Positions 1 through 8,850 of a DNA stretch of 64,000 nt are shown piece after piece. The position numbers and the translations under genes were made by a program. How positions within the stretch are numbered: the first letter of the stretch is position 1; every line of letters starts with the position of its first letter. Below the pieces are notes generated by a model, which saw only the letters and a program-made list of their open reading frames with translations, was not told the DNA's origin and did no database searches. Location of the stretch: assembly GCF_003945345.1 (NCBI RefSeq), contig NZ_AP019308.1, forward strand, positions 2,418,001 through 2,482,000, read 5' to 3'. Origin of the DNA: Paenibacillus baekrokdamisoli. Its GTDB lineage: Bacteria; Bacillota; Bacilli; Paenibacillales; Paenibacillaceae.

Positions 1-537
1 ACCATCCATCGAACCATAAAAGTCTGCTTCTCGTTCAATTTTCTGACGGCGTTCTCTAGCTTGTGTTTCATTAATGAGGCCTGCGTTTAAATCCGCATCG
101 ATACTCATCTGTTTACCTGGCATAGCATCGAGAGTAAACCTCGCCGCTACCTCAGCTACACGCTCAGAACCTTTTGTAATAACAATGAACTGAACAACAA
201 CTAGAATAAGGAATACGACAAAGCCAATCGCAATTTGTCCGCCTGCAACCCAATTACCAAACGTTTCAACAACTTTCCCTGCTTCACCATGCGACAATAT
301 ATTACGAGTTGTCGAAACATTAAGCGCTAGACGGAAAAGCGTTGTTATGAGCAGTAAAGATGGAAAGATGGAAAACTGTAATGCATCTGACGTATTCATT
401 GAAATAAGCAAAATCATTAGCGCCGCGGAGATATTGACTATAAGCAGGACGTCCATTAACTCGGTAGGAATCGGTATAACCATCATGAGCACAATGCCGA
501 TGATCCCAATGAGTATGGTCAGGTCCTTAACCTTCAT
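1..537 (-). CDS. flhA: FlhA, flagellar export gate protein (N-terminal part, cut by window edge)
   Basis: FlhA is the inner-membrane export-gate component of the flagellar type III secretion system. The reverse strand reads open from an ATG at 537 to position 1, giving 179 codons that start MKVKDLTILIGIIGIVLMMV. The visible part holds the first transmembrane helices, the family-typical stretch LFRLALNVSTTRNIL and the conserved loop with GKQMSIDADLNAG. The rest of the membrane domain and the whole cytoplasmic domain lie outside the window. A GGAGGAGGT ribosome binding site sits just upstream of the ATG, and flhB ends 31 bp before it, as in other Firmicute fla/che operons. Truncation is only the window boundary. 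Confidence 0.95.
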   Translation of the reverse strand, partial: MKVKDLTILIGIIGIVLMMVIPIPTELMDVLLIVNISAALMILLISMNTSDALQFSIFPSLLLITTLFRLALNVSTTRNILSHGEAGKVVETFGNWVAGGQIAIGFVVFLILVVVQFIVITKGSERVAEVAARFTLDAMPGKQMSIDADLNAGLINETQARERRQKIEREADFYGSMDG

Positions 538-568
538 GACGTTACCTCCTCCACTGTTCGCAAAATCA

Positions 569-1660
569 TTACTTTACTCTACCTTTAATCTTATATACGT
601 ATGCCAATACTTCCGCCACAGCTTGGAACAAGTCAGCGGGTACGACATCACCAATTTCCGCCCTTTCATATAACGCTCTGGCGAGCGGCTTGTTTTCCAT
701 AGTAATTACGCCGTTTTCTTTTGCTACTTCTCTAATTCGCAATGCAACAAAGTCCATACCCTTGGCTATGACTGTTGGTGCTTCCATTTTTGTACCGTCG
801 TACTGTAAAGCAATTGCGAAGTGAGTCGGGTTTGTAATAATAACATCTGCTTTGGGAACCTCTTGCATCATTCTCTGTAGGGCCATACGTCTTTGGCGTT
901 CCCGAATCTTCCCTTTAATTAGAGGATCACCCTCTGATTTTTTATACTCATCTTTAATATCTTGCTTAGACATGCGTAGACTTTTCTCATGCTCAAAACG
1001 TTGATAGATATAATCTCCTACAGCGAGTACCGCGAGTATTGAACCAATTTCCAATCCAAGTTTGACTGTTATACTACCTATGAAACTAAACATATAAGAT
1101 ATTGGTACCGATCCAAGCTGCATAATATGCGCGCGTTGATTCCAGACCGTTAAATAAACAATGACCGCGATAACGATTAGTTTTGTAATGTTTTTGAAGA
1201 ATTCCACGATTGAACGCATCGAGAAGATCTGTTTAAACCCTTTGAGGGGATTAATCTTGTTTAGATTCATCTTGAGCGGTTCACCCGTGAATAGAAAACC
1301 AATCTGGACATAATTTCCGACAAGCCCAATCACAACCGTAATAATAAAGAGCGGTGCTAGAAGCATAAATATTTGCATCATGAGACTTGAGAACAACGTG
1401 AGTACGTTCTCCTTCGTTAATTCCATCATCAGCTTCTGTTCGAAGATCAAACCGAACATTCGGATCAGTCGTTCCTTGTAGTAACCACCTAGCATCATAA
1501 AGCTGAAAAAACTAACCAACATAATAAAAGCGGCAGGTAGTTCGGAGCTCTTTGCTACCTGACCTTTTTTTCTAGACTCTTCTCGCTTTTTAGGTGTTGC
1601 ACGCTCTGTCTTTTCTTGAGAAAACATTTGTAGATCAAGCGTCCAACGATACGATGACAA
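569..1660 (-). CDS. flhB: FlhB, flagellar export gate and substrate-specificity switch
   Basis: FlhB is the membrane protein of the flagellar export gate whose cytoplasmic domain switches export from rod/hook to filament substrates. The 363-residue product opens with the family signature QEKTERATPKKREESRKKGQ (residues 15-34), has four hydrophobic segments, and carries the autocleavage motif NPTH at residues 277-280. It follows fliR with a 5-bp gap and precedes flhA. Full-length for the family. A separate gene near 31.5 kb encodes only the post-cleavage domain of a second FlhB-like protein. Confidence 0.96.
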   Translation of the reverse strand: MSSYRWTLDLQMFSQEKTERATPKKREESRKKGQVAKSSELPAAFIMLVSFFSFMMLGGYYKERLIRMFGLIFEQKLMMELTKENVLTLFSSLMMQIFMLLAPLFIITVVIGLVGNYVQIGFLFTGEPLKMNLNKINPLKGFKQIFSMRSIVEFFKNITKLIVIAVIVYLTVWNQRAHIMQLGSVPISYMFSFIGSITVKLGLEIGSILAVLAVGDYIYQRFEHEKSLRMSKQDIKDEYKKSEGDPLIKGKIRERQRRMALQRMMQEVPKADVIITNPTHFAIALQYDGTKMEAPTVIAKGMDFVALRIREVAKENGVITMENKPLARALYERAEIGDVVPADLFQAVAEVLAYVYKIKGRVK

Positions 1661-1665
1661 TAACC

Positions 1666-2466
1666 TCAGCCTCCTGCCTTAGTTACAGGACCTTGTATAA
1701 TGCCGAGCAGTTTTTCCATCGCACTAAACATCTGCGAAAACAAATGCTCGAAGAGAGCAACAAGACCTGGCATGATTAAAGTCAGCAATAGAAGGCCAAC
1801 AATAATTTTGATTGGTATACCAATTACGAACACGTTATATTGAGGCGCAGTTCTAGCAAGGAACCCCAATCCAACGTCAGTTAAGAACATGGCAGCTACT
1901 AAGGGAGCAGACATCTGAAGAGCCAGCATAAAGGTTTCAGCGAATGTATGTACAAGAAAAGTAGATAGGCTTCCTTCATAAATACGATCAAACAACGCAT
2001 TTGATAATGGAATCCATTCATAGCTATGAAGTAAAGCTAATAGCAAGTAATGATGACCATTAATAGAAAGAAAGATGAGTGTAGCAACCATGAATTTGAA
2101 ATTACCAATCATCGGCGATGAAATACCCGACATCGGATCAATAATGTTAGCCATCCCGAAACCCATTTGTAAATCAATAAAGCCACCCGCAGTTTGAACA
2201 ACTGTAAAAAATAAATAAGCTACATACCCGAGTAGAACACCTGCTAGAATTTCACGAAAAATTGCTAATATGAAAGTGGCGTCAGGAACTATCGTTTGTT
2301 TAAGTCCATAGGTCAGAAAGACAAGTAACGATATTACAAAACTGAACCCTATTTTGAATGTTTTCGGCACCGTTCGAGTCGAAAAGACAGGTGCGACAAC
2401 AAAAAAAGCGGTTATTCGACAAAAAATAAGTAAAAAAATAGGGAACCCTTTCAAAAACAGCTCCAT
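1666..2466 (-). CDS. fliR: FliR, flagellar export gate membrane protein
   Basis: FliR forms, with FliP and FliQ, the export channel of the flagellar secretion apparatus. The product has 266 residues and is strongly hydrophobic throughout, with about six membrane segments. It contains the family-typical VGLGFLARTAPQYNVFVIG region near residues 200-217 and the MGFGMANIIDP segment near 101-111. It lies 11 bp after fliQ and 5 bp before flhB, in conserved order. No anomaly seen. Confidence 0.95.
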   Translation of the reverse strand: MELFLKGFPIFLLIFCRITAFFVVAPVFSTRTVPKTFKIGFSFVISLLVFLTYGLKQTIVPDATFILAIFREILAGVLLGYVAYLFFTVVQTAGGFIDLQMGFGMANIIDPMSGISSPMIGNFKFMVATLIFLSINGHHYLLLALLHSYEWIPLSNALFDRIYEGSLSTFLVHTFAETFMLALQMSAPLVAAMFLTDVGLGFLARTAPQYNVFVIGIPIKIIVGLLLLTLIMPGLVALFEHLFSQMFSAMEKLLGIIQGPVTKAGG

Positions 2467-2477
2467 CGATTCACAGC

Positions 2478-2747
2478 CTATCCGATGTATTTATACAAGT
2501 TATTCAGCAGGTTGTAGGTGAAATCGACCAGCGTGTTCAAGATCCAAGGTCCAAACAATAAAATGCTAACCATAACTGCTACAATTTTGGGAACAAACGC
2601 TAATGTCTGCTCTTGAATCTGAGTAGTCGCTTGGAAGATACTCACGATAAGCCCAACAACAAGGCCAAGCACAAGCATTGGTGCACTAGCCTTTAGTACC
2701 GTATAGACGGCCTGCCCAGCCAAGGCAATGATGAAGTCTGAATCCAC
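2478..2747 (-). CDS. fliQ: FliQ, flagellar export gate small membrane protein
   Basis: FliQ is a two-helix membrane component of the FliPQR export channel. The 89-residue protein has two hydrophobic hairpin segments (about 14-38 and 50-72) and the conserved loop VGLIVSIFQATTQIQEQTLAFVPK split across them (residues about 31-54). Its length is normal for the family. It sits between fliP (24 bp upstream in transcription) and fliR. Confidence 0.95.
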   Translation of the reverse strand: MDSDFIIALAGQAVYTVLKASAPMLVLGLVVGLIVSIFQATTQIQEQTLAFVPKIVAVMVSILLFGPWILNTLVDFTYNLLNNLYKYIG

Positions 2748-2771
2748 ACTTGCACTCCTTCCTGTCAGGCC

Positions 2772-3527
2772 CTACGTGTTGAAACTTAATAACAAGGATT
2801 TAATGATCAAATACCAGCCATCAACAAGGACGAACAATAATATTTTGAAAGGTAGAGAAATCATTACGGGAGGGAGCATCATCATCCCCATTGCCATAAG
2901 TGTACTGGCCACTACCATATCGATGATAAGGAATGGAATAAATATCATGAAGCCCATCTGAAATGAAGTTCGAAGCTCGCTTAATGCATACGCCGGGACC
3001 ATAACCGTAATTGGAATATCTTTATAGGTTTTGGGCTTCTCAGTTTTAGTGTATTCCATAAAGAGAAGCAAATCCTTCTGACGTGTTTGGTTGAACATAA
3101 ACTTTTTCATTGGTTCGGCTGCTTTAGTTAACGCCTGTGTCTGAGTCAATTCACCCTTTAAATAAGGCTGAAGTGCGACCGTATTCACTTGGCTGAGAGT
3201 TGGTGCCATAATGAAAAAGGTTAGAAACATCGCAAGGCCAATCAAAACTTGGTTAGGAGGCATTTGCTGTGTACCAAGGGAAGTACGAACAAATCCGAGT
3301 ACGATAACAATACGTGTAAAGCTTGTCATCAGTACAAGGATTCCGGGCGCTACACTCAGTACCGTAATCAGGAGTATGAGTGAGAGCGCACTTGTTCCTG
3401 GTTGTTCCGTTCCGTCCCCAATGTTAACACTCACATTAGGCAGCGGATCAGCAGCAAATGCATGCGAGTGAAACAATAACCCAAGCAATTGGAATGCTAA
3501 TAGTGACAGTACAAGTTTTTTATTCAT
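2772..3527 (-). CDS. fliP: FliP, flagellar export gate protein
   Basis: FliP is the main ring-forming subunit of the flagellar export channel. The 251-residue product starts with a cleavable-type signal sequence (about residues 1-25, ending SHAFA) as in other FliP proteins, followed by hydrophobic segments. It carries the typical motifs TSFTRIVIVLGFVR and GTQQMPPNQVLIGLA, and the C-terminal MGMMMLPPVMISLPFKILLFV. Its ATG overlaps the fliO stop by 4 bp (3524-3527), indicating translational coupling. Confidence 0.96.
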   Translation of the reverse strand: MNKKLVLSLLAFQLLGLLFHSHAFAADPLPNVSVNIGDGTEQPGTSALSLILLITVLSVAPGILVLMTSFTRIVIVLGFVRTSLGTQQMPPNQVLIGLAMFLTFFIMAPTLSQVNTVALQPYLKGELTQTQALTKAAEPMKKFMFNQTRQKDLLLFMEYTKTEKPKTYKDIPITVMVPAYALSELRTSFQMGFMIFIPFLIIDMVVASTLMAMGMMMLPPVMISLPFKILLFVLVDGWYLIIKSLLLSFNT

Positions 3528-4129
3528 TCATCCAACAACCGATCGTTATGATTTTGCTCTTTGAGCAGATCTAGAGCCTTCTGTTTCTGATCCGATTGCA
3601 GCTTCATCTTGTCCTTTAGCATCTCTTGAAAAGAGGTTGCTGCTTGCCAAGGCTCATTGGTCGGCTCATTACCCGATTTCCGATTGCGGAAGCGGTCGAA
3701 GAAGTCAGTCAAAGAAGACTTATTCCAAGTACGGCCATTTTGTTGCTCTATCGCATCCATTATTGCAAGCGCGGCTTCTGGTTCATCAATTTTGTCGAGA
3801 AGGGTAATGTTTTCGCCAACCCCGACTATGTATACACGCCCGGATAATTCAACGACTTGCAGCGACTTATTCTGACCAAGTGGAATACCACCCAACGAGC
3901 GCAAAGCACGATTGGTTCCCCATCCCCGATTACGCTGAGAAAGCCACTTAATAACAAGTATGATAAGGCCAATGACCAGCATGAGTGCGACGATGACCCA
4001 TATCAAGTAACCGGCTCCTGGACCAAAGTCAGGTTTTTCATCAACAGCCGCTGCATGAACCTCATTACTTGTTAGGAGTGAACCGACAAAAGCAAGTCCC
4101 GCAAGCCGGAATCTATTCCTTTGTTTCAT
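3524..4129 (-). CDS. fliO: FliO-type flagellar biosynthesis protein (B. subtilis FliZ/FliO)
   Basis: FliO helps assemble the FliPQR export channel. The 201-residue product has an N-terminal signal-like segment (residues 1-26), a single membrane helix at roughly 43-64 (YLIWVIVALMLVIGLIILVI), and a cytoplasmic FliO-like domain (QVVELSGRVYIVGVGENITLL). The charged, low-conservation C-terminal tail is typical of the Bacillus type, which is longer than enterobacterial FliO. Position between cheY and fliP supports the call. Sequence conservation in this family is weak, so context carries much of the evidence. Confidence 0.9.
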   Translation of the reverse strand: MKQRNRFRLAGLAFVGSLLTSNEVHAAAVDEKPDFGPGAGYLIWVIVALMLVIGLIILVIKWLSQRNRGWGTNRALRSLGGIPLGQNKSLQVVELSGRVYIVGVGENITLLDKIDEPEAALAIMDAIEQQNGRTWNKSSLTDFFDRFRNRKSGNEPTNEPWQAATSFQEMLKDKMKLQSDQKQKALDLLKEQNHNDRLLDE

Positions 4130-4137
4130 AACGGTAT

Positions 4138-4500
4138 CTATCCGAGCGTTTTCTTAATCGCTTCAATTACACGATCAGCTTGGAATGGTTTAACAATAAA
4201 GTCCTTTGCACCCGCTTGAATCGCATCAATTACCATGGCTTGCTGACCCATAGCTGAACACATGATAACTTTTGCGTTTGCATCTAGTTTTTTGATTTCT
4301 TTTAGTGCTACGATACCGTCCATTTCAGGCATCGTGATATCCATTGTAATTAAATCCGGTTTAAGTTCCTTGTACTTCTCTATTGCTTGCGCGCCGTCTG
4401 GCGCTTCTCCCACAACTTCGTATCCATTTTTTGTTAAAATGTCGCGTATCATCATTCTCATGAAAGCCGCGTCGTCAACGATTAAAATTCGATTTGCCAT
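4138..4500 (-). CDS. cheY: CheY, chemotaxis response regulator
   Basis: CheY is the single-domain receiver that carries the chemotaxis signal from CheA to the flagellar switch. The 120-residue protein has the acidic pair D9/D10, phospho-acceptor D54 (within TMDITMPEMDG), S82 and K104, all in canonical places. I chose the ATG at 4500, preceded by GGGGGAAAAACG, over an in-frame upstream codon at 4557, because homologues begin with this MANRILIVDDA-type sequence. It sits between fliY and fliO as in B. subtilis. Confidence 0.96.
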   Translation of the reverse strand: MANRILIVDDAAFMRMMIRDILTKNGYEVVGEAPDGAQAIEKYKELKPDLITMDITMPEMDGIVALKEIKKLDANAKVIMCSAMGQQAMVIDAIQAGAKDFIVKPFQADRVIEAIKKTLG

Positions 4501-4519
4501 CGTTTTTCCCCCTAAGATG

Positions 4520-5743
4520 CTATTGTAATTTTTGTATACGGTCCCACTGGCTAACAATGTCAGTTACACGCACACCGAAATTCTCATCAATAACGACAAC
4601 CTCGCCTTTTGCGATTAGCTTGTTATTAACTAAGATATCGACAGGCTCTCCTGCCAGCTTGTCCAGCTCAATAATGGAACCTTGAGACAACTCAAGAATA
4701 TCCTTGATTTGTTTCTGAGTTCTTCCTAATTCTACTGTGACCTTAAGTGGAATGTCGAGTAATAAATTCAGGTTTGATTCATCAGGCTGTATAAATGGAG
4801 CTCCTTGAAAGTTTGCAAACTGAACGGGTTGCACGTTCACATTACGATTTGGAAGACCACCGTAAGTTTGAGGACCATTATTCGCTGCTGCAGCGTATTG
4901 CTGAGACACACCTTGTGGTATTGCAGGCGGCATCTGAGCTGCCGGTGGCGCCACATAAGTCGGAACCGGTGCTGCAGGTGATTGTACAGCCTCCTGTACA
5001 ACTGGCTGTGGTGCTGGGGTACTTGTCTGCTGGACAGGCTCGGATGCAGTGTTGCCTCCCATAAGAGTGACTACCATTTCTTTTGCAAAAGCGATCGGAA
5101 GCAGTTGCATGATCGTAGAATCGATCAAATCGCCAATCATTAATCGAAACGCGATTTTGATGAACATATCATCCGGAGGCAGGTTTTCAATACCCTCTCC
5201 ATTTGAAACATTCAAAATATCGATGCCTGGTGGAGAAATGTTAACGAAACGATTGAATATCGTCGACATCGAGGTCGCTGAGGATCCCATCATCTGATTC
5301 ATCGCTTCTTGAACCGCGCTGATATGAATCTCATTCAGCTCTTCATTCGATACGACGCCTTCACCGCCAAGCATCAAATCAGCAATAATTTGAGCATCCT
5401 TCGTCTTGATGACGAGTGAATTAATTCCTTGAAAGCCATCTACATATTGAACAGAAACAGCGACATGCGGTCTCGGAAATTCTACTTCAAGCTCACTACG
5501 TTTAATTAATGAGACTGTAGGAGTTGTAATGTCTACTTTCTTACCTAATAAAGTCGATAATGCAGTGGCTGCACTACCAAAGGTAATATTACCGATTTCA
5601 CCGAGAGCACTCTGCTCCATCTCATCCAGATATTGCACCAATTCTTGCTGCTGTCCTACTGGTTCCGGCATATCCGGCTCATCAGAAGACTGACGCAGCA
5701 GGGCATCGATTTCTTCTTGAGATAAGTAATCTTTACTCGTCAT
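4520..5743 (-). CDS. fliY: FliY, flagellar switch protein with CheY-P phosphatase domain
   Basis: FliY (FliN-type) is a C-ring switch component in Firmicutes that also dephosphorylates CheY-P. The product has 407 residues from the ATG at 5743, which has AGGAG about 11 bp upstream. Residues 8-16 (SQEEIDALL) resemble the CheY-binding peptide of FliM. Residues about 40-225 form a CheC-like domain with both S-x3-E-x2-N phosphatase motifs present (first: S45, E49, N52; second in SAVQEAMN). A proline/glutamine/alanine-rich linker follows (about 228-320), then a C-terminal SpoA/FliN domain. It overlaps the fliM end by 11 bp. Confidence 0.94.
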   Translation of the reverse strand: MTSKDYLSQEEIDALLRQSSDEPDMPEPVGQQQELVQYLDEMEQSALGEIGNITFGSAATALSTLLGKKVDITTPTVSLIKRSELEVEFPRPHVAVSVQYVDGFQGINSLVIKTKDAQIIADLMLGGEGVVSNEELNEIHISAVQEAMNQMMGSSATSMSTIFNRFVNISPPGIDILNVSNGEGIENLPPDDMFIKIAFRLMIGDLIDSTIMQLLPIAFAKEMVVTLMGGNTASEPVQQTSTPAPQPVVQEAVQSPAAPVPTYVAPPAAQMPPAIPQGVSQQYAAAANNGPQTYGGLPNRNVNVQPVQFANFQGAPFIQPDESNLNLLLDIPLKVTVELGRTQKQIKDILELSQGSIIELDKLAGEPVDILVNNKLIAKGEVVVIDENFGVRVTDIVSQWDRIQKLQ

Positions 5744-6734
5744 AGTCTTCTTCCACTCCTTCGCTGACAACCTCGTCAATTTGAACGGCTAATTTTTCTT
5801 TAATTGAACCTGCGGTTCCTATGAATTTGAGTTTATCCCCGACTTTGATATCCAGCCCCTGATCGATCGGTTTATTTAATGAGATAACATCGCCGATTGC
5901 CAAACCCAGAAATTCGCGAATCGAAATACTGGATTGACCAAGTTCGCAGACGATCGAGAGCTTTGCTTTACTAACACGCTGCTTTAGTACTTCAAGTTCT
6001 TCAGGTGCTCTAGTCTTCTTCTGAGATACGAACCAATGATGCACCGATAATCTAGGCATAATCGGCTCAATAACGACGTGAGGGATACATAAATTAATCA
6101 TCCCTGTAGTTTCACCAATCTTGGTACTAAGCGAAATCAATGCGATCGTTTCGTTTGGCGAAACAATCTGCATAAATTGCGGATTAGTTTCTAGCGCTTC
6201 CATTCTTGGAGAAATATCGATTATTTGTTTCCACGCTTCCTGCAAGCTCTCGAATGCGCGACTGAAAATACGTTCCATGATGATTGTCTCTATCTCAGTC
6301 AGAGCATTGATTTTGGAAGGTGCCGTTCCCTGACCACCAAGCATACGATCAAGCATCGCATAGGCAACATTCGGATGGACCTCGAGTACCATTCGACCTT
6401 CTAATGGCTCGGCCTCAAAGATGTTGAGAATGGTCATTTTCGGAATGGATCGAATAAATTCATCGTAAGGCAGCTGTTCCACCTGTACGACATTAATCTG
6501 AACAAAGGTGCGAAGCTGCGCTGAGAAATAGGTTGTCAAATATCGCGCGAAGTTTTCGTGTATCCGAGTCAAGCTCCGAATATGATCCTTCGAGAAACGA
6601 ACCGCACGTTTGAATTCGTACAAACGAATTTTCTTCTGCGTATCTTCCTTTTTCAGTTCTTCTGCATCCATTTCACCGGATGATAAAGCAGACAGCAACG
6701 CATCAATCTCGTTCTGCGACAAAACATCAACCAA
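5733..6734 (-). CDS. fliM: FliM, flagellar motor switch protein
   Basis: FliM is the C-ring protein that binds CheY-P and sets rotation direction. The 333-residue product begins with the CheY-binding peptide LSQNEIDALLSAL (residues 5-17), has the CheC-like middle domain with the GGQG motif in MLGGQGTAP, and ends with a SpoA domain (about 255-320). Length is normal. It sits 38 bp after fliL, and its 3' end overlaps fliY. No unusual residues seen. Confidence 0.96.
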   Translation of the reverse strand: MVDVLSQNEIDALLSALSSGEMDAEELKKEDTQKKIRLYEFKRAVRFSKDHIRSLTRIHENFARYLTTYFSAQLRTFVQINVVQVEQLPYDEFIRSIPKMTILNIFEAEPLEGRMVLEVHPNVAYAMLDRMLGGQGTAPSKINALTEIETIIMERIFSRAFESLQEAWKQIIDISPRMEALETNPQFMQIVSPNETIALISLSTKIGETTGMINLCIPHVVIEPIMPRLSVHHWFVSQKKTRAPEELEVLKQRVSKAKLSIVCELGQSSISIREFLGLAIGDVISLNKPIDQGLDIKVGDKLKFIGTAGSIKEKLAVQIDEVVSEGVEEDYDE

Positions 6735-6772
6735 TTATCTCACCCCCTTCGAAGGAATGCAGTATTTCATAA

Positions 6773-7255
6773 CTATATCTTCGTTACTATGATATCTGTA
6801 ATTGCCACATTAATAAGTTTGCCATCAGGAAGTTCAGCATTTATTAAATTAAGCAGTTTGGAACATAGCTTGTCTTTACCTTGCGATCCATTAATTTCTT
6901 CTGGCTTGAAATCGGAAAGTGTACGGAGAATGATTGGTTTGATTTGAATCTCTTTGACTTTTTCAAAATCTTCTTTTGTAGATTTGCTATCAAGCTGAAA
7001 GGCAAGTCCCATTACGGCGATATAATCAGGATCTGCAAGATTAGTTTTGATGCCAGTTATCTCACTAGTCACTTTCACACGGTCATCTGCGGATAGCTTT
7101 TCAGCTGTAACGGCTTCTGCGGCACTCGCTGCTTTACCTGCATCGTCTTTTGGCTTATCCCCGCCCATTAGCGTGTTATACAAAATTACAGCTACAATGG
7201 CTATTAGAGTGATTGCTAATAATACTGTGATTAACCAGGGTAACATCTTTTTCAT
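6773..7255 (-). CDS. fliL: FliL, flagellar stator-associated membrane protein
   Basis: FliL is a single-pass membrane protein at the flagellar basal body that supports stator function. The 160-residue product has an N-terminal membrane helix at about residues 5-27 (LPWLITVLLAITLIAIVAVI), a variable linker, and a stomatin-like periplasmic FliL domain ending KLINVAITDIIVTKI, a classical FliL C-terminus. Its ATG overlaps the flbD stop by 4 bp, which implies coupled translation. Confidence 0.93.
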   Translation of the reverse strand: MKKMLPWLITVLLAITLIAIVAVILYNTLMGGDKPKDDAGKAASAAEAVTAEKLSADDRVKVTSEITGIKTNLADPDYIAVMGLAFQLDSKSTKEDFEKVKEIQIKPIILRTLSDFKPEEINGSQGKDKLCSKLLNLINAELPDGKLINVAITDIIVTKI

Positions 7256-7479
7256 GTCGAAGGTTCCTCCTTTTGCTCACTCTTTAAAGTAGCCGTATAG
7301 ACGCCAATTGAGCGAAGATAAGACTGCGCGGAGGAAATAACGTCAGTTGCTTTTTCCAACACCAGCATTTTTTTACCCGTTGTAAGCGTGATTAGCGTAT
7401 CAGGCGTCTCTTCAATCGTTTCGATAAGCAGCGCGTTGATATAAAAGAGAGACTTGTTCAAACGCGTTACAGCAATCAT
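7252..7479 (-). CDS. flbD: FlbD/SwrD family flagellar protein
   Basis: FlbD-family proteins are short products of Gram-positive fla/che operons; the B. subtilis member SwrD increases motor power needed for swarming. The 75-residue protein starts MIAVTRLNKSLFYINALLIE, which is diagnostic (RLNG/RLNK, F-x-I/L-N, IE-x-TPDT). It lies between flgE and fliL with an AAGGAGG ribosome binding site, and its stop overlaps the fliL start. A GC-rich hairpin lies just upstream. Confidence 0.92.
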   Translation of the reverse strand: MIAVTRLNKSLFYINALLIETIEETPDTLITLTTGKKMLVLEKATDVISSAQSYLRSIGVYTATLKSEQKEEPST

Positions 7480-7499
7480 GAGCTTCCTCCTTAACCTGT

Positions 7500-7523
7500 A
7501 AGGGAGGCTTCAATACCTCCCTT
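7500..7523 (-). other. Intercistronic hairpin between flgE and flbD
   Basis: A perfect 8-bp inverted repeat (AAGGGAGG, 8-base loop, CCTCCCTT) lies between the flgE stop and the flbD ribosome binding site. There is no U-run after it on the minus strand, so it is unlikely to be a terminator. Its 3' arm is nearly complementary to the flbD Shine-Dalgarno sequence, so an alternative pairing is conceivable. Confidence 0.45.
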
Positions 7524-7535
7524 GCGGCTATTTAC

Positions 7536-8354
7536 CTATCGTTTTAGATTAACAACCTCTTGCAGAATTTCATCTGATGTCGTAATGATACGAGAATTAG
7601 CTTGGAAACCGCGTTGTGCCACGATCATTTCCGTAAACTCCGATGTCAAATCAACATTAGACATTTCAAGCTGCCCAGCAACAATTGCACCTGTACCGGA
7701 TTCTGCATTTCCTGGAGTCGTAATTTCAATTGCACCATCAGGATTCGCATTTTGAGTCATCTTGTATAAGTTGCCTCCAACCTTCTCAAGACCACCAGGA
7801 TTGACGACCTTTACCACGCCAAGTTGACCATACGTTTGCGTAGTACCATCCGCATTAACGCCGATGATGGAACCATCTGATGAAATTGAGAATGCTTTTA
7901 CCTCAGCTGGATCTAGCTTAATTGGTGCACCGCCAGAATCAAGAACGAACATGCCATCGCCATTCACTAATTGACCAAGTGCGTCCACACCGAAATTACC
8001 TGCACGAGTCAGGTATTTACTTGTACCATCGTCAGGCGAAACTACGAAGAATCCATCGCCATCGATACGAAGATCAGTAGGAACGTTGGTAGTCATTGCG
8101 CTACCTGGAGTATGTATGGTGTCAATTGCAGCTACAGCAACACCCAGACCGATTTGCTTTGCGTTCACACCGCCAGTTGCACCATCCTCAGGACGAGTGA
8201 CACCAGATACGGATTGGCTAAGAATGTCTTTAAACATGACACGGCCTGCTTTAAATCCAACTGTATTCACATTAGCAATGTTATTACCGATAACATCAAG
8301 CTTCGTCTGAAATCCACGCATACCAGAAACACCAGAGTACATTGATCTTAACAT
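7536..8354 (-). CDS. flgE: Flagellar hook protein FlgE (FlgE/FlgG family)
   Basis: This is the short Gram-positive hook protein, often labelled FlgG in older annotations; B. subtilis FlgE is about the same size (264 residues). The 272-residue product has the axial-protein N-terminus MLRSMYSGVSGMRGFQTKLD with the IGNNIANVNTVGFKAGR motif, a central D1-like region (DLRIDGDGFFVVS), and the C-terminal MSNVDLTSEFTEMIVAQRGFQANSR signature. It follows flgD and the TIGR02530-type gene, the hook-gene position. GGAGG lies about 11 bp before the ATG. A true FlgG rod protein cannot be excluded from family features alone. Confidence 0.88.
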   Translation of the reverse strand: MLRSMYSGVSGMRGFQTKLDVIGNNIANVNTVGFKAGRVMFKDILSQSVSGVTRPEDGATGGVNAKQIGLGVAVAAIDTIHTPGSAMTTNVPTDLRIDGDGFFVVSPDDGTSKYLTRAGNFGVDALGQLVNGDGMFVLDSGGAPIKLDPAEVKAFSISSDGSIIGVNADGTTQTYGQLGVVKVVNPGGLEKVGGNLYKMTQNANPDGAIEITTPGNAESGTGAIVAGQLEMSNVDLTSEFTEMIVAQRGFQANSRIITTSDEILQEVVNLKR

Positions 8355-8469
8355 CCGATTGTTAGCCTCCTAAAAGTTTTTTTTCGGTTTAAATGTGGTT
8401 CTACCTGATTCGCTTAAGCCGCTTCAGTCGCTCCACGGCTTGTCGGCTTCCTAATGAGGTCCAGCCGAA

Positions 8470-8850
8470 TTAAGAAACAATAACTGCACTATCAATTTGT
8501 GTAAATACATTACCTTTTAATGAATTTCCATCTAATGCTGTAACGACCGTTCGGCTTGGCACATTAACAATCATCGCAATATCTCGATAAAGAATCAGCG
8601 AGTCTTTCGCACCTTTAGCAGCTGCGTCGTCAATGGCATTTCCTATCTTCGTTAAGATTTCCGGTTTCAATGTGATTCCACGTTGCTTCATTCGAACCTC
8701 AGCATGATGACTGAAATTTAAGACATTACGGTCCAGTACCTCTTTAAAGGACTCTACACCGCTCTTACTTTCTGAATGAATGGTTTTACGAGATTGTGCT
8801 GTGTTGACTCCGTTAAGCCGAAGTTGCCCAATTGTGATTCGATCATCCAT
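8470..8850 (-). CDS. Flagellar operon protein, TIGR02530 family
   Basis: This is a small flagellar-operon protein of uncharacterised function. From the ATG at 8850 it has 126 residues. I recognise the family by FSHHAEVRMKQRGI (about residues 47-60) and by the VNVPSRTVVTALDGNSLKGNVFTQID block near the C-terminus. The ATG has a GGCGGTG sequence 10 bp upstream and overlaps the flgD stop by 8 bp; an in-frame GTG at 8862 is a less likely start. B. subtilis lacks an annotated gene here, but many other Firmicutes have one between flgD and flgE. Confidence 0.85.
   Translation of the reverse strand: MDDRITIGQLRLNGVNTAQSRKTIHSESKSGVESFKEVLDRNVLNFSHHAEVRMKQRGITLKPEILTKIGNAIDDAAAKGAKDSLILYRDIAMIVNVPSRTVVTALDGNSLKGNVFTQIDSAVIVS

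Noticed and set aside
7536..8354. Annotation as the rod protein FlgG
   Set aside because: Family features overlap, but the position after flgD and the length equal the short hook protein FlgE of B. subtilis.
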